DNA from: Thecaphora thlaspeos
Taxonomy: Eukaryota; Basidiomycota; Ustilaginomycetes; Urocystidales; Glomosporiaceae
Direction of reading: 5' to 3'
Assembly (NCBI GenBank): GCA_900291925.1
Contig: UWYS01000010.1
Location: 62,001 to 126,000 of the forward strand
DNA length: 64,000 nucleotides
Position 1 is the first letter of the stretch. Each line of letters starts with the position of its first letter. Positions 43,233-54,292 of the stretch are shown piece by piece. Position numbers and translations under genes: made by a program. The notes below the pieces were generated by a model. That model ran no database searches. It was not told the origin of the DNA and saw nothing but the letters and a program-made list of their open reading frames with translations.

Positions 43233-45376
43233 CTAGTAACGGTACCTGAAGAAGGGCGAAGCGTCACTGAGATCACTGATCTGGTCCTTTGTAAGTCTCG
43301 CCGCCTCGCCGCTGTCGATCATCCTCTGCTTCCTCTGGTTGGCGAGGTAGAGAAGACCGGCGTAGCAGATCGCCGATGCAGCTCCAAGAGAGGCGAGACG
43401 AGACCGATGTTGATGTAGTGTTCTGTAGGGTAGCAAGGAGACTCGTGTGGGAAAAAGATGTTGGACGAAACGAGTCCACCGAATCCACCGACTCCGACGT
43501 TGATAGCGATGGCAACTTATATGTCGACGAAGACAGAAATACGTGGGTGTTGCGATAAGGAAGCTGGGTCAGCTTCGAAGTACTTTGGAGAAAAATAGAA
43601 GGGTTACCCGTCGTGTGGATTACTGTACTCACGCTTCGCTTTGTCTTGCCTCCGCAGTTCTGGGTCAGGCATGCGATGACACCGGGGAAACCACCTGGTT
43701 GGAGGGGAACAGAACAACATCAGAGGGAACGTCAGTGAGCGAGCGTTGAGAAGACGTATGGAGGCAGTGGTGGAGTCAACGTACCGTATGCACCGGCGGC
43801 GCCGATAAAGTAGCCGCCGTAGGCAACCCAAGGGTGGCTGACGTTGAAGAAGTGCGACAGGGTCCAGCCGATGACGGACACTATGTTTCCAATAACGATG
43901 AACATGGTCCTGTTCTGCAGCCTGTAGAAGCAGAGGGGGAAACGACGAGCGTGCGAAAAAACAAACAAAAAACAAAACAAAACAAAACAAAAACGCGCAG
44001 AAAGCAGCGGCATCAGTTTGACCGTTCGGCTGTACGAAGGGGGAGAGGCGTGATTCATGGCAGTCTCGTACTCACTTGTCACTGAGGAATGCAAAGGTTA
44101 GGACGACGACGGCGGCGACGGTGTAGACGGGGACGGTGAGGAGGTTGCTCGCGATCGGCGGGTACTTGAGGACGGTGCGGAGGATGGCGGGAAGCGTGAG
44201 CGCGATCGAGTAGAGCGGCACGATGGTGCAGACGTACGTCACGAGCGTGAACAACGTCTTCCAGTCGTAAAAGGCGCTCCTGACAAACTCCCAGTGGAAC
44301 TCGTCGTTCATCGGGACGTCGTATCCGTCGAAGCGCACGCGTTCCTCGAGGTAGTTCTTTTCCTGCTCGTTGAGGAACTTGGCCTGAGGGATGCCGTCGA
44401 ACATGACAAAGTACGCCACGATACCGACGAGGATGGTGAGGATGCCCTCGAAGATGAAGATAAGACTCCAGCCTTGGTAGTTGCCCGCCGAGACCTTGGC
44501 GAAGCCGGCGGCGAGCGCACCGCCAAAGGCGCCGGCGATCGTGACGGCCGAAAAGAAGATACCGATGCGCAGCTGAATCGTGTTGCGCGGGTACAGATCC
44601 GTGAGAAGGTAGCTGATACCCGGGAACAGACCGGCCTCGAAACCACCGAGCAGCATGCGCAGCGCGAAGAGCGTCGCGAAGTTCTTGGAAAAGCCCATGA
44701 CCTGCGGGGAAGCAGGAATAAGGGAGAAGAACACAAGAACGGGTCTCATGTTAGCAGCCTCTTCTACCTCGGACCGTCACGACAAAGCTCAACGATCGCC
44801 GAGAAAAGTACCCACCATCATGACGATGCCCCAGGGCAAGACAATGGTCGGGATCCACTTCTTTGCACCGATCTTCTTGAGGATAATGTTGCTCGGCACT
44901 TCGAGGAGACCATAGAGAAGGAAAAAGATCGACAGCGCCGCTGCGTACTGAGAGGCAGTCAACTTGAGCTCTACATTCATTCCAAGCGTACGGGCGTTGC
45001 CAATCGCGCCGCGGTCTGAGATACGAGGTAAAATAGGAAGGAAGAAATCGCCGTCAGCACGAAAATGCTCGCCACAGGGTCGTCGCCAGAGGCTCGAGCT
45101 ATGCTAGCAGCGGCGTCTCGACTTGCTTCTTGACGTACCTAGGAAGGAGAATAGGTACAAAATACTGCATATCGGCAGTACCCTCCAGTCCATCTTTCTA
45201 ATGAGACGCTTGGTTTCGCGCTCGTCAGGAACGGTGGTGGCGACGTCGTGTGCCATGGACAGCTGGCCCAACGTGAGGACGGGCGCGATCGGGTAGCCAT
45301 CCTCGAGCTTGACGTCGTCGCGCTTTTCGATCGAGACCGTCTCCGGAGAGCCGGCTTGGTGCTGTGGTGACGACAT
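43233..45376 (-). CDS. MFS transporter, anion:cation symporter (DAL5/TNA1-like), 3' frame damaged
   Basis: Exons 45139-45376, 44816-45015, 44076-44701, 43785-43921 and 43633-43694 join in frame to 275 codons, then a final part to 43233. The N-terminal DWRVLPICSILYLFSFLDRG with AIGNAR, ALRMLLGGFEAGLFPGISYL, the loop DLYPRNTIQLRIGIFFSAVT and GWSLIFIFEGILTILVG identify the allantoate/nicotinate permease branch (Dal5, Tna1, Vht1 relatives), 12-span plasma-membrane proton symporters; substrate unknown. The last exon encodes the expected VAIAINVGVGGFGGLVSSNI and, in another frame, LGAASAICYAGLLYLANQRK, but joining KTKRS to VAIAIN needs one extra base at the intron and a second shift is required at about 43391-43412. 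The C terminus is therefore broken by apparent frameshifts, real or assembly-derived. Confidence 0.75.
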
Positions 45377-48300
45377 GGTGGCGGGCGTTCCTCGTGAGGT
45401 TGCGGGCTGGGCAAGAGAGAGGCGGGAAGCGTGCGAGAGCGTGTGTCGAGAGGGGCGTCGTGTCACGTCGCTTCTATTCGAGACGTCCAAAGGAGCGAGT
45501 AGAGGTTTGTTGGAAGAGAGAGGGGGGCGGAGATCTTGCGGGTGATGCTGACGAGGCGAGACAGCTATGAGGGTATCAGAGCGGGATGAGAAAGAGGAGC
45601 GTCTCGATGGCTCTTTATAGGTCTTCGTCGACAAGCTCAACAAAGCCATGAAGGTGTGAGGGACACGACAGGCCCAGACGAGAGGGAGGCTCGAACGCTC
45701 GACAACGGCTAAACCGGCGAACGGTACAGTACTAGCTGTACGTTGACCGTCGAGGTGGGGCAACGCCTCGGCGACCCCCGCGAGAAGGAAGGAATCGAGC
45801 CTCTTTCTTCGGCCTACCGTTCTCTTTGCGGACACTCTTGGGACGCCTCATGGCAAAGGGTGGATGGTCCTGACTGATACCCCACACTTCTGCTGCCTGT
45901 TTTGACGTACATCTGCAGCTTGCATGGAAGATGGGGGGTGCCGAAACGTGGCGTTGCCTCAGTCTGTCTGACTGTTACAGTACCTCCAAGAATGCCGGAC
46001 GATGCCCGCGTCCGGCACCAGAGACGACCCAGAGCGGCGGTGGTGACACCAAGGTTGCGTACGTGTCGCCGATCGAATTGGATTCCCGACGATGAGGTCC
46101 CAGATATAGAGATGGGACGGGGAAAGAGAGAGAGAGAGCAAAAGGCGATGGACCCAATGAGGCGACGCAGGTCCGAATCGAACTGCCATGTATGTAGCCA
46201 ATCTACACATCTGTGTCAGAGCGAGTCATCCCCGAGGCGGAAGAGGGTCAAGGCTCTGGGGCGCTGCCAAGAGGGGGCACTCGGCTTTGGCAGCAGCAGC
46301 AGCGACGACGATGACGACGAGGACCGAGGACGTCCCCGTGTCGCGGGCAAGATGCGGAGAGGAAGCAAATACTACTTGTATCTGCACCCGGCTTTTTGCC
46401 CTCTGTCTGTCTGTGCCGCGCATTTATCCTGAGGCGCCAAGGGAAGCTGATCGTTCGTAGCGAGAGAGCACGGGGGTACTGTATTTACGGCAACGGGCTA
46501 GACAACGTGGCGAATCCGCATTTGACATCCAGGTTTCCTTACGTTGGGGGACTGCATCGCTGCCTCAGGCACCGCTACAGAGGGTCTTGCGGGGTGGAGA
46601 AAGGCCTCGGGGGAAATGGAAGTGGTTCAGCCGTTGGTGGTCCAGCCTTAGCTTGGCCTCGGGGATGCGGAGCGGCGTTGCGGAGGGATAGGAGAAGAAG
46701 ACAAAGAGGAGCAGCCAAGCGATCGAGTTTGACGTCGTTTTTTCGTCGCTGGCTGTGCTCGAGTGCCCTACAGTAGCCTGTTGCGCTGACCCGCTGCGTA
46801 CGTGCGGGACGACCGGCGTCCCACTGCTCAACTCCGCTTCGACGGCAAGGCGTTGACTGCATTGCTGCATGTGGGTCGAGAGCGCACTGTACGGCAGCTT
46901 ACGGATGGCGACCGTCCATGGAGGCATTTATGTCATGCGTTGGCAATCAGAGGCAGAAAAGCAAAGTATGGCTCAATGGTATTATTGCCCCTGGGAGTGA
47001 CAAAGCAGCAGCTATGTATGGTGATAGCATTGCCATCCAGTGCAATTGAAAGAAAAACATACATACCGTCTGGAAGGGCACATGGTAGCTAGGGCAAAGG
47101 ATAGTATGAGGGAGAGAGGCCAACGTGGCAGACGTTCGCCCAAACGGACAGGCGGGCGGGTCAGATTGGTGAGCGCGGGTGAAGCGGCCACCCACGTCTC
47201 TCTCTCTCGCTTTTTCTCTTTCTGTTGCGGCGAGGAGGGGAACGACGATGTCGAGCTGCGCCAGAGCAACGAGGCGCAACGTACAGTACATAACGGAAAG
47301 ATGCGACGCATGAACGAGGCCTTGATCTAGCATGAATCTCCGCTCGAGCGGAGCGATATGCTTGGCGTGCGTGGCCATCTTGTGCTGGACGTCACGTCGT
47401 CTCGTCTCGTCTCGTCGAGCCATTCGCCTGCCGTTGCTTACATACGTCGCTCGCTCGACGACCTTTCGAAGGCGAATGGCGCAATTCATCGAGGCCTAAC
47501 CATCGCCTCCTCCTCCCTGCTTTGTCCGGTGGACACATCCTTCCTTCCGCCTATACTAACTGCTCTGTAGCCTGTGCAACGACGATGACATGACGCATAG
47601 GCTGCTCGTCACCTACTCCGCGCGGCTTTTCGACGGAAACATTCGTCTCCGCAACCCGCGGCCATATGTAATTCTTTCTCCTCCGTTCGGCCCTGCAACC
47701 AAGCAACCAATCTCTAACCCCGCACTTTTCCTCCTCTTCCACCGTATTGGTCCAGTCTCAACAGACGGCTTTACTGTAGATCTGTACAGCGCCCGTCTAC
47801 GCCTTCGCTACCACATCACCTCTCCTCTCCTCTCTCTCCTTTGGGGGAAGGGGGGGGGAGTCTTGTTTTCTCCGTCTAATCCCGTCCCATCGTAGACTCA
47901 CTCTTACATATCCCTCATACCCTTCTATCTGTTCCTCGCCCCGTTCCTGTGTTCGGCGAATCATTCCCGATCGTGATACCCAATTTGAAACCAATCACCA
48001 CGAAGCCTGACCGAGAACATGGAGCGATCCACCATAGAATCAGCAGGGAGCTGTACGTGTACTGTAGTTGTCTGGTTTTTGCGGGGCTCCACGGGGCTCC
48101 ACGTTCATCGGCGACAAGGTGCTGGGTCACATGAACACTCTTGACTTTCTGTCTTCAAGTCTTTCCTTTGTCTCGTCCATCTACTTCTCCGGCCTTTCAT
48201 CTCTCCCAGCATCTCTAACTACGACTGTAGTTATCTCGTCCCCTCTCCCTTTCCCGGCCTCACACCTGAATTACATGATTGATCCCTAAAGCCGCCTGGG

Positions 48301-48855
48301 TAACTCTCACTCCATCTTCTGGACATTTCTCAACAACACGCATACGTCCTGGAAAGCCGCCTCTAACCGCAATTCCCATCTCTGTTCGCCGCCCCCGCAA
48401 CTAAAGATCGGTGGATGTCCCGAACGGTGTTGCCGCTCTGACCGGTGAGATGCCGATCGAGAGGCCGTTCTTCTAAAAAGATTCGATCTATGAAAAATAG
48501 CTGCGCGGACGCTCAATCCAGTCGTGCGGTTCGAGCAGGGAGAGCGTACATTCCGTGCGAGTCTGAGTGACCGTCCAGTGAGACGGTAAAGGGACAAGGA
48601 ATAAGAGTCATGACCTTCCTAGTGACGAGACAGTGTGGAACAACAGTCGACGACTAGCTACGCAAGGTTGCTGCATAGGACAACATAAGCAACACGGCGC
48701 GGGATACGGCAAAGCGAAAGGCAAAAGACAGTGCAGAGATGTGCTAGAGACGTACAAATACAGATGAGCCAAGGGTGTACACGGATTAGACGAGCGAAGA
48801 GGGTACGGGATACGGGACGGAACAAGGACGACTGGACACACCACCGCGTGCGACG
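45377..48855. other. Gene-poor stretch, 3.5 kb, no supported gene
   Basis: No recognisable coding sequence on either strand. Contains TCGTC repeats near 47394-47416, a short CpG-free segment (46940-47066), GAC repeats near 46303-46325, and an AT-richer tail towards 48300. Only short frames without domain logic. Confidence 0.5.
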
Positions 48856-50796
48856 TCAGTTGGACGCGTGCCAAGACAGCACGTCTTCTCGCTCGGGCGT
48901 GCCCACCGAGCTTGCCAGGATGGTGCGGAGCCGCCTCAGCGCCTCTTTGCGCAGTCGCTCGGCGGGCGACTCGACGTCCGTCACAGCGGACATGGCAACA
49001 GTGGCGGCAACGTTGGAGTCCCTCGTCATCTGGACTGCGACCACCTTGGTCACCTGTCTCGGCCTCGACGAGGCCTCGGTCGCGTCGCTGTCGTCGTCAT
49101 TTTCGTATTTCTCGTCCTCGTCGACGTCCACGTCCGCGTCGTGGCTGCCACCGTGGGCATCGCTGTCGGTGGACGCGTTGCCAGCGATGACGGGCAGGCT
49201 GACCAACTGAGTCATCGTGCCCGTCGTGGTGAAAGAAAACGATCGCTGGCGGGTGTGCGAGAGGACCGTGCCGCGGAGATTAACTTCGTTAATGACCTTG
49301 CCGACAATCATCGGCCCCTCGACGTGGAGGGGACAGAGCGTGTCGACTGAAAACGAGACGCGAGCTCGCGGCCTTCGCCGGGCCCCCTCCTCCTGCTGAT
49401 GCTGCTGCGACGATGCATCTGAGCCGCTGCGCTGCGCGACGTCGTCGAGCAGGCTGGCCTCGTCGCCGTTGGTAACGGCGATGACGATGCGTTGCCTGTA
49501 GGCGTCGAGGTCGGCCTTGGCCTGGGCGATGCGCGCCTCGAGCAGTGCGCTCTGCTCGCGGAGCTTCTTCTGTCGCTCGAGCGAGCGATTGATTTCGTTG
49601 CGCAGGTAGGTCTCGCAGAAGCGTGCCTGGGCGTAGCTGGCCTCCATAGCCTTGTGGAGGCCCTTTTCGTCGACCGCCCTGGGGCTTCTCTGCCCGGGCA
49701 TCAGATGAAGCTCAATGATGGCAAAGTCGGGCGCGCGTCGGACGAGGGCCTGGCTGCCGCGCGCGTTTGCGATGGTGGTATAGAACTTGCCGCTGTTGGT
49801 CGTTGTGCGGAGGACAAGCAACGTGGTGGCCTTGACCGTGGTCGAGGTGGAGCCGCCGACAAAGATCTGCTTCGAGTACTTGCGGTTCTGCGGGACGCCG
49901 AGGTCGATGCAGAGCTGGAGCGCCTTTTGGAGGTCGACGAGGCACGCCTGGAGGCTGGGCGAGGCCTGGGTGAGAAAGTGGCGAGCGCGCTTCTCGCGAC
50001 TAGCCTCGGCGTGAAGCTGCTTTGCCGTTTCGAGGAGGACGTTGTGCTCCCACTCGAGCAGGTCCTCTTCGGGGAACTCGGGCGTGGGACCGCCAAAGAG
50101 GCCGGCGTTGATGTGGTCGAGGTCGGCGATCAGCTGTCGGTACTCGACACTGTGTAACTCGAGGTCGGCGAGCTCTGCCCTGAGGCGTGCCAGCTGTGCC
50201 TCTGTCTGCGCAATGAGCTCGAGGTGCTGGTCGAGGTCGGTGCGTGCGCGCTGTACGGCTTCCTTTGCCAGCTGGACGGCTTTGACGCGGGTTGGGCGCT
50301 TGTTGATGAGACGCTTGGCAAAGTTGCCGACCATGAGGTTGTAGGTGTTGTGAGCCAGCTTGTCGTCTGCCTGGAACGTCTTGACCCTGGCCTCTTGCGA
50401 GCTGAGCCGGCCGCTGCACTGATAGAGGGCATCTTTGTTGCGCTCGATACGCGCGGGCAGATTGCCGAGCGCGTCGAGGCGATGGGTGAGCTCGGTGTGG
50501 CGTTGGAGCTGTTCTGCGATCCTCTGTCGAAGGGGAACAATGTAGACAGGGATGCGATGCTGGGTATTTGGAGCGGTTACCTGCGTAAAGGAGGGCGGGG
50601 GAGGACCGCTTGGTTCCGCATGGCGGTCGAGGTCGAGATCAAGCGCTCCGAAAGCGGCGCCAATGGAGCTGGAGTGGGCGACGACGGCCATGGCGGACGA
50701 TGGGGTAGGATGCAACGGGGTTTGATGGGCGTGGGGCGAAGAAGGTGGGAGGAGCGGTGGCTGTGCCTGGCTGGGTCGAAGTGGACTAGGTGCCAT
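48856..50796 (-). CDS. Coiled-coil protein of unknown function
   Basis: A continuous frame of 646 residues from ATG 50796. N-terminal ~50 residues are Pro/Ser-rich. Residues ~95-230 are strongly helical with heptads (LRQRIAEQLQRHTELTHRLD; VKAVQLAKEAVQRARTDLDQ; ELIAQTEAQLARLRAELADL), followed by a compact middle region around a glycine-containing turn (YSKQIFVGGSTSTTVKATTL) and a second coiled coil (RNEINRSLERQKKLREQSAL). The C terminus is disordered and acidic. I recognise no family. A 57-base segment (about 50524-50580, GTAACC..CGACAG) has splice-like borders and is in frame; removing it joins FTQ directly to RIAEQL and shortens the protein to 627 residues. It is divergent to the bZIP gene, 830 bases apart. 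Confidence 0.75.
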   Translation of the reverse strand: MAPSPLRPSQAQPPLLPPSSPHAHQTPLHPTPSSAMAVVAHSSSIGAAFGALDLDLDRHAEPSGPPPPSFTQVTAPNTQHRIPVYIVPLRQRIAEQLQRHTELTHRLDALGNLPARIERNKDALYQCSGRLSSQEARVKTFQADDKLAHNTYNLMVGNFAKRLINKRPTRVKAVQLAKEAVQRARTDLDQHLELIAQTEAQLARLRAELADLELHSVEYRQLIADLDHINAGLFGGPTPEFPEEDLLEWEHNVLLETAKQLHAEASREKRARHFLTQASPSLQACLVDLQKALQLCIDLGVPQNRKYSKQIFVGGSTSTTVKATTLLVLRTTTNSGKFYTTIANARGSQALVRRAPDFAIIELHLMPGQRSPRAVDEKGLHKAMEASYAQARFCETYLRNEINRSLERQKKLREQSALLEARIAQAKADLDAYRQRIVIAVTNGDEASLLDDVAQRSGSDASSQQHQQEEGARRRPRARVSFSVDTLCPLHVEGPMIVGKVINEVNLRGTVLSHTRQRSFSFTTTGTMTQLVSLPVIAGNASTDSDAHGGSHDADVDVDEDEKYENDDDSDATEASSRPRQVTKVVAVQMTRDSNVAATVAMSAVTDVESPAERLRKEALRRLRTILASSVGTPEREDVLSWHASN

Positions 50797-51629
50797 GTAC
50801 GACCTATCCTGGCGACATGTCGATGGATGTGAGAGCGAGGATGGAATGAAGAGGCGCGAGACAGGTAGACGGAAGGAGGGAAGGGAAGGGAAGGGAAGAG
50901 AAGAGAAGAGAAAGAGAGGGGGACGCGGCGGTGTGCTGCCAAAATCTTGAATCCGCGAATGCAGCGGCCACCTGGAGTGGAGGCGTAGTCCGGCTCGCCT
51001 TCTCCGCTGACCCTGCATGCGGATGCAGAATAACGCTGGCTGCCTATTTGCACGCGCCTCGTCTCGCTCGCCTTGCCGGCCGATAAATAAGCCCATACTC
51101 GCTGTTCGGTTCCGATCCCATCTGCAGGCGCTCAACGTGACACCTGGCGCACGTCCGGCACTTGGCGCACCGTGGGCACTTTGGCCTGAGTGAGCTGGCA
51201 GGCACCGCACTACACTACTGGCATAGCAGTCACGCAGCCACGGCTTCCCCCCACCTTCGACCATCACCACCACCACCACCACCACCCCCACCCTTAACGC
51301 CCACCTTCAGCCCTCCTTTCTCTCTTCCCCTGTCCATCTGCCTCCCACTCGACACACCTCAACCGCAACTGCCAACACACCCACCCTCTGATTCGCATCC
51401 ACCCCTTGACTGGGTACTGGACCTTCTCTTCCTCCATCCTGCCTTTCCCTACCACTTTCACTCGCTCGCTTTTCCGCTCCACGTCACCCGCCCTTCGTCC
51501 CTCCCGCACACAACATCTCTCGCCTTAGTTATCCTCCCCCTTCCCTTTCTCCCCTTCCCCTGCCTTTCCCCCTTTTTTTTCTGGCTCCTCTTATCTCCGC
51601 CGCCACCGCCACCACAACGTCTCGCCACC
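50797..51629. promoter_or_regulatory. Divergent promoter and long leader of the bZIP gene
   Basis: About 830 bases. GGGAA/GAGAA microsatellite at about 50878-50915, CAC repeats near 51266-51290, then a long CT-rich leader (51300-51600) before the bZIP start. The bZIP frame is open upstream but has no ATG, so the leader is untranslated. Confidence 0.5.
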
Positions 51630-53479
51630 ATGGCCTCCACGTCTTCCTACCCGGTCGCCCCATCTCTCTCTTCCACCTCGACCATCGCTTCCACGCCCAT
51701 CACACCTTTCAGGGCACACGCATCACCATGCAAGCGCAAGGCCCTCTCGCCACCCGAGCCCGACCTAGCTGAGGCCTCCCCCTCGTCTTCGTCTTTCGCT
51801 TCGTCTTCCTCTCTCTCCCACACTCCGCACGCATCCCCCTGCTCTCCGTCCAACGTTCAGTCCGCCACCGACCACGACCCCGCCCCACGCAAGAAGCCCA
51901 CCGACGACGAACGCCGAAAGCGCCTGGAGGCACGCCAGGCACGCAATCGCCAGTCAGCCCAGAACTCGCGTGAGCGCAAAAAGGTCTATATGGAGCAGCT
52001 CGAAATCGCATCGGAAGCTCTCAAGGCCGAAAACGACCGCCTCAGCCTCCAGCTCCAGCAGGAACGCGCTGCCTCATCCATCCTCTGCGCACAGCTCGAC
52101 AAGTACCAGGTACACATCGACACCCTCGAGGCCCTCGTCCGCGGCTTTCTCCGCGCCAGCGGCTACACCCACCTCCCCGAAGTCCTCAAGGCGCTGGCAG
52201 AAGCCAACCCAGCGGCGGCCCCGACCCTCGCGACCTCTCCTGCCTCGGTTGCTCTCTCTTCTCCCACTACGTCCTCAGGAGTCTGTCCTCCCTCTTCCGC
52301 TTCCGCTCTTGTTTCTCCTTCTCCTGCGTGCGCGGTGAACACTGCCATGACTCTCCCACAGGTTGACCCTGCCACGATTGCAGCGCCGGTCGCGACCGCT
52401 TCTACAGCGACCCCCACCGTCTCCCCATTGTCGATGTCGCTCGAACACTCGGACACTTGCCTCCCTGCAGCGGAGGTTACCAGCTCGAGCGCAGCCCCCC
52501 TTGTCGTTGCATCGCAACGATCCGAGGGGCAGCGCCAGCAGGCCCAGCAGCGGGTGTCCACGCAATGTCTTCTAGCCTCGGCGGCGGCGGCGGTGGAGGG
52601 TTCGGAAGCACGGTCGCGATCTTTGGCAGCAGCATCGTCGGCAGCGCCGTCCCTAGGGCCGGTCCGGTGGGCGTCAACCTCGCCGCAGCAGGAGGAGCAA
52701 CACAAGCGGCAGCCGCAGCAGGTGTACAGACCGATGTCGGTACGCAGCGCGAGCAGCAGCAGCAGCAACAGTTGGACGTTGCCCCTCTCAGGTCCGACGC
52801 CAGCGCCGTTATCGATCAAGCTGAGGTGGAACAGCTCGACTTTGCCCGCTTCATCGACCTCAGGGAGCTCGACGGCGGCAGCAACGCCGACCGTCACGCG
52901 GCGTCTGAGGTTCAAGGTGCGCGTCCCGAGGCGTCTCCCGCGACGTCTAGCGTATCGGTGCCTGGCTCGGTCGCTCCTACGGCAGGTGCCCCAGCAGGCG
53001 GCGTCGTAAACGTCGTAAGCGTCGTCGCCCACCACGCGGAGATGGGATCGGAGTCGTCCTCGGCGAGCCTCAAGAGGCTGGAGCAGCATGACGCATCGGC
53101 AAACTTCAACTTGCTCAACTCGCCCTTCGTTCCGAGCGGCAAGAGCATCGAGGAATCGGCCACCGACGCCCTCTTTGCCGAGATTTACGGCGGACCAGAG
53201 CAACAGCAGCAGCAGCAAGGGCTGGAGCACACCGAGTCGGCGCTCCAACAGGATGCGCAGCCCGAGCAACCGAGGAGCGACAGCACCGACAGCGCGCAAG
53301 GACTCTGGGCGAGCGACGGAAGCGCCGTAGTAGGACCGTACGGCGCCTCGGCCTTCGACCTGGTCGACCTGGACATTGAGATCGAGCAGCCTATTGCCGC
53401 CGCCGGCTACGACTCGTCGTCCCACGCCGCGGCCACCTCGGTAAACTGGGAGAACCTCTTTGCCTCAATCACCGCCTGA
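51630..53479 (+). CDS. HAC1/XBP1/Cib1-type bZIP factor with probable Ire1-spliced intron
   Basis: ATG in strong context (CACCATGGCC). Residues 94-118 form the basic region (ERRKRLEARQARNRQSAQNS RERKK) with the N-x7-R signature (Asn106, Arg114), followed by a leucine-type coiled coil to about 170, arranged like HAC1/XBP1. The first frame continues as low-complexity sequence and stops at 53009 (459 residues). A second frame, shifted by two, is open across 52457-53479 and has the more convincing acidic C terminus (FDLVDLDIEIEQP ending VNWENLFASITA). Two Ire1-type CNG|CNG sites between the frames (52467/52468 and 52547/52548) would remove 80 bases, a length that switches frames exactly, giving 589 residues. 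No ordinary GT..AG intron is needed. By analogy with HAC1 it would drive unfolded-protein-response genes after ER stress. Confidence 0.82.
52460..52476 (+). promoter_or_regulatory. Candidate Ire1 5' splice-site hairpin
   Basis: CCTCC-CTGCAGC-GGAGG: a perfect 5-bp stem closing a 7-base loop CTGCAGC, the canonical Ire1 loop (C-N-G cut before C-N-G). The predicted cut is after G52467. Confidence 0.75.
52542..52555 (+). promoter_or_regulatory. Candidate Ire1 3' splice-site hairpin
   Basis: GCCC-AGCAGC-GGGT: three C-G pairs plus a G-U pair around CAG|CAGC; opening the top pair leaves the CNG|CNG motif in the loop. Predicted cut after G52547, giving an 80-base intron. Neighbouring CAG|CAGG (after 52538) and CAG|CGGG (after 52550) would give 71 or 83 bases, the same frame change, so the exact 3' site is uncertain. 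Confidence 0.5.
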
Positions 53480-54292
53480 TAGGGCCAGCCGTCGCTTCTG
53501 TCGCTTCCTTGGCCTCTCTTCCCCCTTGCGCATAGTCTGCCCTCTCGCTCGCTCGCTCTCTTCCGCTTTATCTGTACATTCTGCAGGACGTTTCCCCTTG
53601 GAGTGTTCTTCCGTCCGTTGTCGTCTTCGTCATCCTGTCAGTCGGTGCTCGGTGCCTTTGTGCCCGCATCTCATTCTCCTGTTCCCTTTGTAACCTAGCC
53701 CGGGCCCGATGATTTCATCGAAATTTATTAACAATCATCGAAGCTTAGCGATCTTCACACAGCTTTCTTCTCTGCTTGACTCGGACCGCAATGACAGGCT
53801 ACTACTTTTCGATACCTCACAAACGTTATTCCGGTCTGTGCCCGTGCGCATCGTTGGTCTAGGATATGGTACGTGTGCGCAGGACACAAAGCGAGGGTGT
53901 GTACGTGTGAATTGGAGGTGATCATTGCGGGAAAGGAAGGGATGGACGTGTGGAATGAGGATGAAACAGAGACAAGGAAGTTGGGAGGTTTGTGATACAG
54001 CTGGGAGGGAGGGATCAGGGCCAAGCAGGTGGAACCGGGACGCGAAATCGGTCTGTCGACACGACATGTAGGCTTTTTCTCCATCTTTCCGGCTCCTTGA
54101 GCGTCAGAAGCCTGGTCCTTCTAGCCCTGCCTCGTGAGTCTAGCACTCTCTAGGGTCATATTCATAGCACGCCTTTCAGCGAAAGTCGGGGATGTTCGTG
54201 AAGCTCTTCGTCACCGGTTTATTGTCTACTTTGTAGGTGACTGGCAAGCATTTAAAATAGGATGATGCCAGCCAGACAACGGAGGGGTAAGA
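53480..54292. other. Intergenic, 3' flank of bZIP gene
   Basis: AT-richer 3' region with likely UTR; no gene seen. Confidence 0.5.

Noticed and set aside
46160..46185. tRNA B-box-like sequence on the minus strand
   Set aside because: GTTCGATTC is present, but no A box, anticodon arm or acceptor stem could be folded around it.
51162..51629. Upstream extension of the bZIP frame
   Set aside because: Proline/leucine-rich translation of a CT-rich leader with no ATG; the start at 51630 has a strong context.
52468..52532. 65-base version of the Ire1 intron
   Set aside because: The cut would fall at CAG|CGCC, which lacks the required G at position +3, and has no stem; sites at 52538, 52547 and 52550 fit better.
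52163..53425. 420-codon minus-strand frame
   Set aside because: Antisense to the bZIP gene; Gly/Arg/Val-rich with no domain.
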